Shown here piece after piece: positions 55,924 to 64,000 of a stretch of 64,000 bases of DNA. The notes under the pieces are model-generated. The model had not been told where the DNA came from. It saw only the letters and a list, made by a program, of their open reading frames with translations, and did no database searches. Within the stretch, counting starts at the first letter, position 1. Each line of letters begins with the position of its first letter. This stretch comes from Moraxellaceae bacterium UBA2031 (lineage in GTDB: Bacteria > Pseudomonadota > Gammaproteobacteria > Pseudomonadales > Moraxellaceae): positions 31,608 to 95,607 of the forward strand of contig DDBN01000081.1 of NCBI GenBank assembly GCA_002333145.1. Reading direction: 5' to 3'. The position numbers were made by a program, and so were the translations under genes.

Positions 55924-57909
55924 TTAATCGGCCTTAGTGCCGTAATAATCATAATAGCCGTAGTAACTACCGTACTTGTTGGCTTTGCTGAAATTCACCT
56001 GATTCAATACCACACCAGCGAGCGGCGCATTTACCCTCTGCAGGCGCTGGATACCAGTACGGGCAGAATGGAAGGCCGTAGAATCTGACTTAACAACATA
56101 GATAACCGCATTTGCCAGTGAAGCCAATACCAGTGCATCACTCACGGCCAGCGTTGGTGCAGAATCAATCACGATACGGTCATATTTTTCCAGCAACTGA
56201 TTGAGCACTTCCTTGAATCGCTTGGAAGACAGCAACTCAAGAGGGTTAGGTGGAATAAGACCTGCTGTCAGCACATCAATATTGCCGTCTTCCAGGTGAT
56301 GAATACATTGAGACATATCGGCAGAGCCTGCCACCAGATTGGACAAGCCAGGGCTGGCCGCAGGGATGTTACAGGCCTTTGCTACGCTTGGGCGGCGCAT
56401 ATCCGCATCAATCAGCAAAACCCTTTCCATCTGCCCCATGGCCAACGCCAAGTTCAACGATGTGGTCGTCTTGCCTTCACCGGGAACACTGGATGTCACC
56501 ACAACAATCTGGTGCGGTGCATCGATGCTGGAAAGAATCACACCCGTGCGTATGGTACGCATGGCCTCCGCAAAGGATTGCATCCCCTCTTCCAGAAAGG
56601 TTGCTTGCGCAAAATTGGACTTGGTCTTGGATTTGGCGAGCGGCAATAAACCCAACATGGGTACACCAAGGCGTGCTTCGACATCTTCTGCACCCTTGAA
56701 GGTGCTATCGAGATAGTCGAGAAGAAACGCGAGAAGTACACCTAACATCAGGCTCAGCACAAATGCTAACGCCATTGTGAGTTTTTTGTTTGGTTTAACT
56801 GGAATCGATGACACCACTGCAGGGTCAACCACACGCGCATTGGATGTTTCTAACTGACGCGTCTGATTCGCTTCTTTGATGCGGGTAAAAAAGGTGTCGT
56901 ACAGATTGCGATTGGTTTCTACTTCTCGCATTAACTCCTGCAGGCGGAACTCCTTGCGCGCCACCACCATGGCATTCTTGCGTGCCTGACGCAGCGCTAT
57001 ATCGGCTTCATCTAACTCATATTGAGCTTGTAGATACGATGGATGCTTTGGGCCATAACGCTTGCTGATTTCAGAGAGTTTGAACTGTGCTTGAATCTGC
57101 CGCTCCGAGAGGTCTTGCAACTGCTTGGCAGTCAGCGCCAATACACCCTCAACATCACCAGTTTTAACCAGATCGTTTTGTTCACGGTACGCCTGCAGTT
57201 TTTGCTCGGAAGCATCCAGACTGGTCTTGAGGGAAGACATTCTAACTGTCAGCCATGCCGCTGCTTGCTCTGTAACGGCAATACGGGCTTCCATCTGACT
57301 GTTGATATAGGCATATGCCATGGCGTTGGCAACACGCGCAGCCAATGCCTTATCGAAAGACTCAAAGCTGATTTTGACCAACTGCGTATTGCGCACTGGT
57401 GCTACCGTAAGGTTTGCCGAGAAACGATCAACGATACGGTTAAATTTCTCATCGTCAGAAATACTTGGGTTTTTTTGATGCCCTTTCGGCAACAGAAAAC
57501 GCCAGTCCAACTTAAAGGAAGTTTGATCTGTTTCCTGCTTTGTCTCTTCCTGCGGAGCAAACTCAGGATGAGTCTCCAGCTTAAGCTCGCGGACCACGCG
57601 TGCGGCAAGCTCTCGAGACTTAAGGATTTCAAATTGGGTTTGCAGATACTCCTTATTGGAGCCATCCAGCCCATAGACCTCTTCGATGGTAATGACTTTT
57701 GCCTGTTTCTGCTCAATCAGCAACGTCACCGTCGAACGGTAAACCGGGTCCATGGAGAACACGATAAGCGTCGCCAGAACCGTGATGGCAATCGCCAGTC
57801 CGAGGATGCCCCACTTGTAACGCGAGACGATGCGCCAATACTGGCGCAAATCAATTTCTTGCTCCTGCTCGGGAGATGTTCCCGCCAGAGGGCCAGCTAA
57901 CTTATCCAT
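55924..57909 (-). CDS. Wzc/VpsO-like polysaccharide co-polymerase tyrosine kinase
   Basis: A 661-residue inner-membrane protein. A Wzz domain with two helices (about 33-53 and 377-398) encloses a periplasmic coiled coil (about 210-345). The cytosolic BY-kinase follows: Walker A SSVPGEGKTTTSLNLA (473-488), Walker A' LLIDADMRRPS (498-508) and Walker B IVIDSAP (579-585). The tail KYGSYYGYYDYYGTK has seven Tyr for autophosphorylation. It controls chain length and export with the Wza-like protein encoded 11 bases upstream. Confidence 0.94.
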   Translation of the reverse strand: MDKLAGPLAGTSPEQEQEIDLRQYWRIVSRYKWGILGLAIAITVLATLIVFSMDPVYRSTVTLLIEQKQAKVITIEEVYGLDGSNKEYLQTQFEILKSRELAARVVRELKLETHPEFAPQEETKQETDQTSFKLDWRFLLPKGHQKNPSISDDEKFNRIVDRFSANLTVAPVRNTQLVKISFESFDKALAARVANAMAYAYINSQMEARIAVTEQAAAWLTVRMSSLKTSLDASEQKLQAYREQNDLVKTGDVEGVLALTAKQLQDLSERQIQAQFKLSEISKRYGPKHPSYLQAQYELDEADIALRQARKNAMVVARKEFRLQELMREVETNRNLYDTFFTRIKEANQTRQLETSNARVVDPAVVSSIPVKPNKKLTMALAFVLSLMLGVLLAFLLDYLDSTFKGAEDVEARLGVPMLGLLPLAKSKTKSNFAQATFLEEGMQSFAEAMRTIRTGVILSSIDAPHQIVVVTSSVPGEGKTTTSLNLALAMGQMERVLLIDADMRRPSVAKACNIPAASPGLSNLVAGSADMSQCIHHLEDGNIDVLTAGLIPPNPLELLSSKRFKEVLNQLLEKYDRIVIDSAPTLAVSDALVLASLANAVIYVVKSDSTAFHSARTGIQRLQRVNAPLAGVVLNQVNFSKANKYGSYYGYYDYYGTKAD

Positions 57910-57920
57910 CCGGGGAAACC

Positions 57921-58580
57921 TCAGAAGAAGCTTTGTTCAATGGTCAGGATGTCACCAGGCCGCAGCACAGCATCTAGCGACGCTGAGCGTGCCTGCCCTG
58001 CAGGATCATCCTCATGAATAATGAAAATCTTGGTATAAGAAGCACGTGGGGTAAAGCCACCTGCGAGTGAAATAGCTTTACGAACCGTCAAACCAGGCTG
58101 GTACGCAAAACCACCTGGCTTGTTCACCTCACCGTTCACAAAGAACTGGCGATACTCAAGAATGGTGACGTAGACCTGCGGATTAACCAAATAGCCTGAC
58201 TTGAGCTGTGTGGTTAATTGCTCCTGAAGCTTGCCGATCGTCATGCCTTGAGCACGAATTTCCCCCAGCAAGGGGTACGCCAATGTGCCCGCATCAGTCA
58301 GCCTCACTTCAAGGCTAAGCTCTTTTTCGTTGAACACCGTGATACTCAGGCGATCACCCGGGCCAAGCTTATAGTCTGATGACGGAGAGAATGTCGAATC
58401 AAGAGATTGGTTAGATACTCCAGTGTCATTCTCCGTCACTCGATAGCGCTCTGCTACTTGACTAACAGCTACCGGAGAAACACCAAAAAGCCGCTCCCAC
58501 CAAGTGGGGGCGGCTTGTGATGTACCCGTCATAATCATTAACAAAGCGGCCAGCAGTACTCGGGCAAAAAAGTTATGCAT
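57921..58580 (-). CDS. Wza/VpsN-like polysaccharide export protein
   Basis: A 219-residue protein with a signal peptide (about 1-24, GTSQA|APTWW) but no lipobox Cys, so it differs from E. coli Wza. The polysaccharide-export (PES) domain starts YKLGPGDRLSITVFNEKEL (about 66-84). An SLBB domain follows: FFVNGEVNKPGGFAYQPGLT (about 141-160). It would form the outer-membrane or periplasmic channel. ATG 58580 is preferred over GTG 58598, which has no site. Short for Wza; the large OM barrel next door may supply the pore. Confidence 0.88.
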   Translation of the reverse strand: MHNFFARVLLAALLMIMTGTSQAAPTWWERLFGVSPVAVSQVAERYRVTENDTGVSNQSLDSTFSPSSDYKLGPGDRLSITVFNEKELSLEVRLTDAGTLAYPLLGEIRAQGMTIGKLQEQLTTQLKSGYLVNPQVYVTILEYRQFFVNGEVNKPGGFAYQPGLTVRKAISLAGGFTPRASYTKIFIIHEDDPAGQARSASLDAVLRPGDILTIEQSFF

Positions 58581-58606
58581 GTACAAACAACCACTCACCG
58601 CGATGA

Positions 58607-59812
58607 TTACAGGCTGGCCTGAACCGAGAGAAAGAAAACATTACGATCGACATTATACTGACCAAGTGTTGAGTCAGTGGACTTGGCAGAAACACCACCG
58701 CCGAGAATGAGCCAGCGGCGCATCTGGTAGTCTACTTTTGCCCCGATATTTGTTATGTCATCTTCGCGAATAACATTATCGATACGGTTGTGGTCTTGAT
58801 TACTAAGACTGTATGAAAGTGTTGTCGACAAGCGCTCAAGCCAGTCCTGCGTCCAAGCAGCTGAGTAGCTAGTACTTTCAATAGATGCTGTCGGCAGCGT
58901 GCCATCTGAGAATCCATTAGAGAGACCAAAATTGAATCGTGTCAGCTCTCTTGGAGACCAAGTAACATTAGCGTCATACGTAAAGCCCGATTTATCAAAG
59001 CCACTTGCAACCTTACGCTCAGTCTGTCCCATACGAATTCGGCCAGTAGTCTGTGCACTGTTCTCCCAAGTGGCTCCTACCAGAAATGCTGTCTGTTCGA
59101 AGTCTGACTGATTCGCAGTCGCGGCATTCTTGTAACTACCTTCCGAACGCTCAATATCAAACGTCACCTTGGTTTTTGGCATTACACGGTAGCGAAGGCC
59201 AACACCGTAGTTGAGCGTATCCAGATCACGCGCTACAGCTGCAGCAGTGCGATCATAACTTTTATTAGTTAAGCCTAAGTTTGCCACAACTTGCCCTAGA
59301 GCACCCTCTGCTCCATAGGTTATTCCACCATTCAAGCCGGCTAGCCGGTACTGGTCAGGCTCGGATAGTGCGGCAATAGCTGCTGCGCCAATACCTTCTG
59401 TAGCTCCCGTTCCCAAGTCATCATGAAGCAAGCTAAAAGATGCACCCAAATCGAGCTTGGCCCGGGAGGACATGTTGAGCCCTGCCCCTGCACTCAATGA
59501 ATGGTCAATATAATTGTTATCGCCATCTTCTGAGTAAAAACCAGCATTAATACCGTAGGACAATGTATAGGTATTATCACGATCCTGAGCAGACAGACTG
59601 ACCGATGGGCTGACCACAAAAATCATGGAATCTACTTCATTAGCGCTGAGATTATAGATGTTGTCATCCATAATCATCTGGGCGCCCAGCAGTGGAACCA
59701 ACTGAAACGGCTCAAGATTAATCGCTTGAGGATCTAAGGCAACACCCGCTACTGCACCCTGCGCTGACAACGCAATCGCAGCGGTCAATGACGACAATGT
59801 AAGCTTCTTCAT
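58607..59812 (-). CDS. Outer membrane beta-barrel protein (VpsM/EpsL-like)
   Basis: A 401-residue protein. Signal peptide MKKLTLSSLTAAIALSAQGA. The rest is a series of alternating amphipathic strands such as YTLSYGINAGFYSE and LRYRVMPKTKVTFDIE, ending in a short strand VFFLSVQASL. This is the pattern of EpsL-type or VpsM-like barrel proteins beside Wza genes. First gene of the export operon. ATG 59821 nine bases earlier is a possible alternative start. Confidence 0.8.
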   Translation of the reverse strand: MKKLTLSSLTAAIALSAQGAVAGVALDPQAINLEPFQLVPLLGAQMIMDDNIYNLSANEVDSMIFVVSPSVSLSAQDRDNTYTLSYGINAGFYSEDGDNNYIDHSLSAGAGLNMSSRAKLDLGASFSLLHDDLGTGATEGIGAAAIAALSEPDQYRLAGLNGGITYGAEGALGQVVANLGLTNKSYDRTAAAVARDLDTLNYGVGLRYRVMPKTKVTFDIERSEGSYKNAATANQSDFEQTAFLVGATWENSAQTTGRIRMGQTERKVASGFDKSGFTYDANVTWSPRELTRFNFGLSNGFSDGTLPTASIESTSYSAAWTQDWLERLSTTLSYSLSNQDHNRIDNVIREDDITNIGAKVDYQMRRWLILGGGVSAKSTDSTLGQYNVDRNVFFLSVQASL

Positions 59813-59882
59813 GATGTCCATCTCTTTATCTCTGTTGAGCTTCCTACCTGCTCGAGAGTACCCACTGAGCATAGCAGAGCTG

Positions 59883-59914
59883 ATATACCAGCCAAAACGG
59901 CGAGTAATATACCA
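59883..59914 (-). repeat. Direct repeat TGGTATAT upstream of the export operon
   Basis: Two copies of TGGTATAT (minus strand, 59883-59890 and 59907-59914) are 24 bases apart. A weak promoter (TTGGCT, 16 bases, TATGCT) overlaps the copy nearer the gene. The spacing of about two helical turns could suit a regulator, but chance is possible. Confidence 0.3.
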
Positions 59915-59966
59915 TCAACATTAACGACAGTCACCTGAATAGTAGTGTGGTCTTTATGCGTAATTT

Positions 59967-59995
59967 GGGACAACCAAGGCATAGCCCGCTATAAT
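59967..59995 (+). promoter_or_regulatory. Candidate sigma-70 promoter of the thiolase gene
   Basis: GGGACA (59967-59972), a 17-base spacer and a perfect TATAAT (59990-59995). This lies about 64 bases before the ATG at 60059. Confidence 0.6.
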
Positions 59996-60058
59996 TTTGC
60001 CCCTTTGTGACACCCCTTGATCACTTCACTTCATAACGCCCCGCAAACGAGGTCATTC

Positions 60059-61240
60059 ATGAGCACAGATTCTGTTGTCATTGTTAACGGTGCACGCACC
60101 CCCATGGGCGGATTTCAGGGCGTTCTCACGCCATGCATTGCCACAGAACTGGGCGCTATTGCCATTCGTGAGGCCGTGAGCCGCGCAGGCCTGAAGCCGG
60201 AAGACATTCAGGAAGTTATTATGGGCTGCGTGCTGCCCGCAGGCCTTAAGCAGGGCCCTGCCCGTCAGGCATCACTGGATGCCGGCCTGCCGACTGCAAC
60301 GGGTTGCACCACCATCAACAAGCTCTGTGGCTCGGGTATGAAGGCCACTATGCTGGCTCATGACCTGATCAAGGCCGGAACCAACGATATTATGGTGGCC
60401 GGCGGCATGGAATCGATGACCAATGCTCCTTATATACTTCCCAAGGTTCGCGCAGGCCTGCGCATGGGCCACTCGGAAGTTAAGGATCATATGTTTCTAG
60501 ACGGCCTTGAGGATGCCAAGACTGGCCGCCTGATGGGCTCTTTTGCACAGGAATCCGCTGACAAGAACGGCCTGACCCGTGAAGATATGGATGCTTTTGC
60601 CATCGCATCCCTGAAGCGTGCGTTGGCCGCCATTGCCAACGGCCATTTTAAAGCCGAAATCGTTGCCGTACCTGTAAAGACGCGCAAGGGCGAAGCACTG
60701 ATCGATACTGACGAGCAGCCCGGCAATGCCAACCCAGAAAAAATCCCTACTCTGAAAGCCGCATTCGCAAAAGATGGCACTATCACGGCTGCCAATGCCA
60801 GCTCTATTTCAGACGGTGCCTCTGCACTGGTTTTGACCCGAGAAAGCATTGCCAAGGCTCGTGGACTGCAGCCACTGGCACGTATTGTTGGCCATGCCAC
60901 ACAATCACAGCTACCAAGCGAATTTACGACTGCTCCGACAGGCGCCATCAGCAACTTGCTCGCGAAAACCGGCTGGAAGGCTGACGATGTAGACCTGTGG
61001 GAAATCAATGAGGCTTTCGCCATGGTGGCCATGGTGGCCATGAGAGATCACAAAATCCCTCATGAAAAAGTCAATATCTATGGCGGTGCCTGTGCGCTGG
61101 GTCACCCGATTGGCTCCACCGGCTCTCGTATTATTCTGACCCTGATTCATGCACTGCGTCAGACAGGCGGCAAAAAGGGCATTGCTACTCTTTGTATCGG
61201 CGGGGGCGAGGCAACAGCTGTTGCCATTGAACTGATCTAA
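60059..61240 (+). CDS. Acetyl-CoA C-acyltransferase (thiolase)
   Basis: A 393-residue thiolase. The nucleophilic Cys is in INKLCGSGMKATMLAHDL (about residue 88). WEINEAFAMVAM, GGACALGHPIGSTGSRI with the catalytic His, and TLCIGGGEATA with the second Cys are all present. The length fits acetyl-CoA acetyltransferase or 3-ketoacyl-CoA thiolase. The start ATG 60059 has GAGG upstream; an in-frame ATG at 60017 adds 14 residues. No other fatty acid genes are adjacent. Confidence 0.93.
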   Translation: MSTDSVVIVNGARTPMGGFQGVLTPCIATELGAIAIREAVSRAGLKPEDIQEVIMGCVLPAGLKQGPARQASLDAGLPTATGCTTINKLCGSGMKATMLAHDLIKAGTNDIMVAGGMESMTNAPYILPKVRAGLRMGHSEVKDHMFLDGLEDAKTGRLMGSFAQESADKNGLTREDMDAFAIASLKRALAAIANGHFKAEIVAVPVKTRKGEALIDTDEQPGNANPEKIPTLKAAFAKDGTITAANASSISDGASALVLTRESIAKARGLQPLARIVGHATQSQLPSEFTTAPTGAISNLLAKTGWKADDVDLWEINEAFAMVAMVAMRDHKIPHEKVNIYGGACALGHPIGSTGSRIILTLIHALRQTGGKKGIATLCIGGGEATAVAIELI

Positions 61241-61245
61241 TACTC

Positions 61246-61290
61246 GCTTCGCATAAAAAGGCCACCATAAGTGGCCTTTTTATGCGAAGC
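61246..61290 (+). terminator. Terminator after the thiolase gene
   Basis: A perfect 20-bp inverted repeat (arms 61246-61265 and 61271-61290; core AAAAAGGCCAC-CATAA-GTGGCCTTTTT) begins six bases past the stop. Confidence 0.93.
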
Positions 61291-61429
61291 TTTCTGAAGC
61301 CTACGACCCAATAAGCTCCACTCATCGGCCACTATGGCCATACGACACTGGCCAGTCAGTTAATCCTTATACAAGAAATGAATGTCAGGTAAAATTGACA
61401 ACCCTCCCGGAATTCTTACCAGGCAGGCA

Positions 61430-62239
61430 ATGATGATTCACAAGACAGTTACCTATCTGGCCCTTGTAACCGGTTTACTTTGCTCCTCCGCAGCTCATAC
61501 TGCTCTCGCTGTACCTGCTCTCCCCGCAGCAAATACAACCAGCCCAGCTGTCCAGGCTATTCATACACTGCAGGGAGTCGAAATGGCTGCGTATCGCGCA
61601 GCTACATCATTCTACCTATACAACGTGCTTAACCGCGACCCACAGCAGTACCGCAAGATGCAGACCATGCTTAGCGAAGGCGACTCTTATATTGCCAAAG
61701 CTGATAATCCTGCCCTGCAACTGAAATGGGATGCACTGAAGCACGCCTGTACAACAGCTAAATTCACGGCGGAGGGTGGAGTAGCCGATACTGACAGCAT
61801 TATTGCAGTTGATGCCGCTCTAATCGACCTGACTGCAGCTCTTCATGTCAGCATGAAGGTGCAACGAGCAACTGGAACTGTGGCTGTTAACAAGATGGCT
61901 GATATGCTTTATGACGAGTATGTCACCATGCAGACGATGACTGCTGCGTATTTAAAGCTCTCAGCAGACTACTTTGGCGGTGCGATTGTTGCTTCTCGCA
62001 ACGGCAATGTTGACATCGCCAAGCTGGCCATAAAGTTTGGAGACCAGCTTGGCCAACTGAATAGATTCTACGGCAAGCACCCAAAGATTGGACCTCTGCT
62101 CAAGGACATCACGATTCGCTGGGGCTTCGTGAAAAACTCACTCATTAATTTTAACGAAAATAATGTGCCGTTTGTAGTCGGTCGGTACAGTGAGCAGATC
62201 ACTGATAAGCTACTACAAGCTCATGTAATTTCGCTCTAA
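61430..62239 (+). CDS. Secreted alpha-helical protein, unknown function
   Basis: A 269-residue protein. The signal peptide ends near AAHTALA|VPALP. The mature part is helical (LQGVEMAAYRAATSFYLYNV, AALIDLTAALHVSMKVQRA, DMLYDEYVTMQTMTAAYLKL), with a single mature Cys (KHACTTAK) and no repeats or metal motif. I do not recognise a family. The start at 61430 (MMIHKT) follows a weak CAGGCAGGCA; ATG 61382 lies upstream and would bury the signal peptide. It ends at a hairpin shared with the next gene. Confidence 0.65.
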   Translation: MMIHKTVTYLALVTGLLCSSAAHTALAVPALPAANTTSPAVQAIHTLQGVEMAAYRAATSFYLYNVLNRDPQQYRKMQTMLSEGDSYIAKADNPALQLKWDALKHACTTAKFTAEGGVADTDSIIAVDAALIDLTAALHVSMKVQRATGTVAVNKMADMLYDEYVTMQTMTAAYLKLSADYFGGAIVASRNGNVDIAKLAIKFGDQLGQLNRFYGKHPKIGPLLKDITIRWGFVKNSLINFNENNVPFVVGRYSEQITDKLLQAHVISL

Positions 62240-62246
62240 AATAATT

Positions 62247-62272
62247 AAAAAGACGCTTACTTAGCGTCTTTT
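62247..62272. terminator. Terminator shared by convergent genes
   Basis: AAAAGACGCT-TACTT-AGCGTCTTTT lies eight bases past the secreted protein stop. The minus-strand gene ends inside it: its TAA (62257-62259) spans the stem-loop junction. Confidence 0.85.
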
Positions 62273-62616
62273 CTTTGAAAGGTATTTGCTTTGCCCGACT
62301 TGCCGCCAACAACGAGCTGAGAAAGTAAATAATGCGATCTCCAAAGTGCCATCACAACAACAACGCACGCCACCAATACAGAACTGCTAACCACATCCGC
62401 CAAACGCTCTTGGCTCCACCCTGCCGTCAGCAGCGATAACGGTAGCATTTTTGCGAGTAGCGCCAGCAGTACAGCGGTTCCTGCCCCTACCGCCATACCA
62501 AGATAAACGCGCTGCTGTGCCGGGCTGGCAGATGCCGCCATTGCCACAACCGCATGTCGCATTACCGCAGCCCACATCCAAAGCATGATCGACAGTGCAA
62601 ATAAGATGGAAAACAT
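62257..62616 (-). CDS. Small inner-membrane protein, unknown function
   Basis: A 119-residue protein with three hydrophobic helices (about 3-27, 38-65 and 72-95) and a basic C-terminal tail (GGKSGKANTFQRKDAK). No family recognised. AAGGAGATAAGTAG precedes the ATG at 62616. It is 26 bases after the tatD-like gene on the same strand and probably co-transcribed with it. The last codons overlap a terminator. Confidence 0.65.
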   Translation of the reverse strand: MFSILFALSIMLWMWAAVMRHAVVAMAASASPAQQRVYLGMAVGAGTAVLLALLAKMLPLSLLTAGWSQERLADVVSSSVLVACVVVVMALWRSHYLLSQLVVGGKSGKANTFQRKDAK

Positions 62617-62642
62617 CTACTTATCTCCTTTCAGCACGAAGT

Positions 62643-63473
62643 TTAGAAGCTTAATGAGTCAGGTATATGCAGAGCAAGACTACTCTGTTGCCGCATAATC
62701 AGCGCCAACTCATCTGGTGAAACTTTCTTAAGCTCACTTAATGCCGCCAAAACCGATGGTAAAAACTCTGGAGAGTTTCTGGACCTCCGCTCTCCTGCCT
62801 GACGATGAGGTGCAGGTATCATGTCAGGAGCATCGGTTTCCAGCACCAGCGCTTCTAAAGGCATTTCACTCACTACGGTGCGCAAACGTTTTGACTGATC
62901 ATACGTCAGTGCCCCACCAATCCCCAGACGAAATCCCATTCGGACATAACGCTTAGCCTCTTCAATACCGCCGGAATAGGCATGCACAATGCCACCCTCA
63001 CGAAATTTCATCTCAGTCAGAATTGCCATCACTTCAGCATGCGCTTTACGAACATGCAGTATCACTGGCTTGTGATACTGCATGGCCAGCACTAACTGCT
63101 CGCGGAAAAATAATTCCTGCTGTGCTTTAAGTTCAGGGGCCTTGAGTTCCGGCACAAAGTAATCGAGCCCTATCTCGCCGACGGCGACAATATCCCGACG
63201 AGCCTGCAATAGTCGCTCTAGCTCACTCAGGTGAGCGTGCTCATGCTGGGAAACATAACAAGGATGCAGACCCGGCGCGGGCAGCAATCGCGGCTGCTGG
63301 ATACTGTCACAAACCTGAAATAGTTTTGGCCATTGCGAGGCGATATAGCCAGGAATCACGATGGTATCGACACCCGCAGCAAGTGCGCGTGCAGCAACCT
63401 CAGCGCGGTCAGCGTCGAAGTCATCCACATCAAAGTGGCAATGGGTGTCGATAAGTCCAGTCAGGAGAGCCAT
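62643..63473 (-). CDS. TatD family metal-dependent hydrolase
   Basis: A 276-residue TIM-barrel DNase-like protein. Metal ligands are in IDTHCHFDVDDF (His-x-His), GEIGLDYF (Glu), ILHVRKAH, IVHAYSGG and ETDAPDM (Asp). TatD proteins are 3'-5' exonucleases linked to DNA repair and quality control. It follows prfC by 35 bases and precedes the small membrane gene on the same strand. Confidence 0.92.
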   Translation of the reverse strand: MALLTGLIDTHCHFDVDDFDADRAEVAARALAAGVDTIVIPGYIASQWPKLFQVCDSIQQPRLLPAPGLHPCYVSQHEHAHLSELERLLQARRDIVAVGEIGLDYFVPELKAPELKAQQELFFREQLVLAMQYHKPVILHVRKAHAEVMAILTEMKFREGGIVHAYSGGIEEAKRYVRMGFRLGIGGALTYDQSKRLRTVVSEMPLEALVLETDAPDMIPAPHRQAGERRSRNSPEFLPSVLAALSELKKVSPDELALIMRQQSSLALHIPDSLSF

Positions 63474-63508
63474 GCCTCAACGCTAGCGCGTAAGGTCGCC
63501 GCGAGCAA

Positions 63509-64000
63509 TCAGTGCTCGCGGGTTTCGTGGAACTGGATATCCGGATAGCGCTCACGCATCAACTGCAAATTGACGCGGCTAGGCGCGAGATACGTGAGAT
63601 GACCACCACCATCAAGTGAGAGCTGATCATTGGCTTTCTTCTTGAATTCGTTGAATTTCTTTTCATCGTCACACGATACCCAGCGAACGGTGGCCACATT
63701 AACCGGCTCATACACGCATTCGACCCTGTACTCATCCTGCAGACGATAAGCGACCACATCAAACTGCAGCACGCCGACGGCCCCAAGAATGAGGTCATTA
63801 TTGATTTGCGGCATAAAGACCTGAGTAGCGCCCTCTTCCGACAATTCCTTCAGCCCTTTCTGCAGCTGCTTGCTCTTGAGTGGATCCTTCAGGCGCACAC
63901 GGCGAAAAAGTTCGGGGGCAAAATGCGGAATACCCAAGAAGTGCAGCTCTTCTCCCTCAGTGAACGTGTCGCCAATCTGAATGGTGCCGTGGTTATGCAG
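63509..64000 (-). CDS. prfC: Peptide chain release factor 3, C-terminal part (partial)
   Basis: About 163 C-terminal residues of RF3, the GTPase that frees RF1 and RF2 from the ribosome. The right edge of the window cuts the gene. Typical blocks are [39 protein letters not shown] and the domain III pattern [15 protein letters not shown]. The G-domain lies outside the window. The stop is 35 bases before the tatD-like gene. Confidence 0.95.
   Translation of the reverse strand: MHNHGTIQIGDTFTEGEELHFLGIPHFAPELFRRVRLKDPLKSKQLQKGLKELSEEGATQVFMPQINNDLILGAVGVLQFDVVAYRLQDEYRVECVYEPVNVATVRWVSCDDEKKFNEFKKKANDQLSLDGGGHLTYLAPSRVNLQLMRERYPDIQFHETREH

Noticed and set aside
57043..57900. Long plus-strand open frame inside the BY-kinase gene
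   Set aside because: It is antisense to a clear kinase with full motifs, and its translation is rich in Arg, Cys, His and Leu without any domain.

Overview
The window looks like core chromosome of a gammaproteobacterium, most likely in or near Pseudomonadales, perhaps Moraxellaceae-like. The basis is gene order and gene type, not a search. The minus-strand series prfB-lysS, recJ, thrC-hom, dsbC, xerD, rplS-trmD-rimM-rpsP and ffh, followed by ypjD, a CorB-type gene, purT, DUF1289, gamma carbonic anhydrase and NUDIX, is the order I recall from Pseudomonas and relatives. An AdeT-like solute-binding protein and a short (361 aa) threonine synthase recall Acinetobacter. Base composition looks close to 50-55% GC by eye. 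I see no phage, IS element, CRISPR array or rRNA. One tRNA (Leu, anticodon TAG) is present.

Layout. 1-7 kb: pntA (cut by the left edge), an EamA transporter, a YidB-like DUF937 protein, an AdeT-like binding protein, then prfB-lysS with the programmed RF2 frameshift. 7-14 kb: a small membrane peptide, recJ, hom-thrC, dsbC, xerD. 13.6-18.4 kb: the rpsP-rimM-trmD-rplS operon and ffh, with a second EamA transporter facing the other way between rpsP and ffh. 18.5-25.4 kb: an accessory block of a beta-propeller-like lipoprotein, a YfiR-family periplasmic protein, a CHASE8-like hybrid histidine kinase and a TonB-dependent receptor. It sits between ffh and ypjD, which are neighbours in many relatives. 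25.5-34.7 kb: ypjD, the CorB-like gene, a five-gene minus run ending in purT, two NUDIX hydrolases, an SDR, a dGTPase and a DUF2846-like lipoprotein. 35-46 kb: beta carbonic anhydrase plus arginase, an OmpA-like lipoprotein, tRNA-Leu, a rhomboid protease coupled to a PF10023 zinc peptidase, a DUF815 ATPase, an ArsR/old-yellow-enzyme/metallo-beta-lactamase cluster, PlsC and a TauE exporter. 46-54 kb: ppc, a large 7TMR-DISM hybrid kinase, a degenerate GGDEF protein, a tiny Ala/Glu-rich lipoprotein and YchJ. 54.4-59.8 kb: a five-gene exopolysaccharide export operon in VpsM-N-O-P-like order. 60-64 kb: a thiolase, an unknown secreted protein, a small membrane protein, TatD and the C-terminus of prfC (cut by the right edge).

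How the parts may work together. The most distinctive element is the YfiR / CHASE8-like hybrid kinase / TonB receptor operon. It resembles the YfiBNR envelope-sensing system with the diguanylate cyclase replaced by a phosphorelay kinase and the outer-membrane partner replaced by a TonB receptor. A second theme is surface polysaccharide. The export operon lacks glycosyltransferases, and a nearby membrane GGDEF protein has a broken active site but a kept RxxD inhibitory-site motif, so it could be a c-di-GMP receptor. These links are inference.
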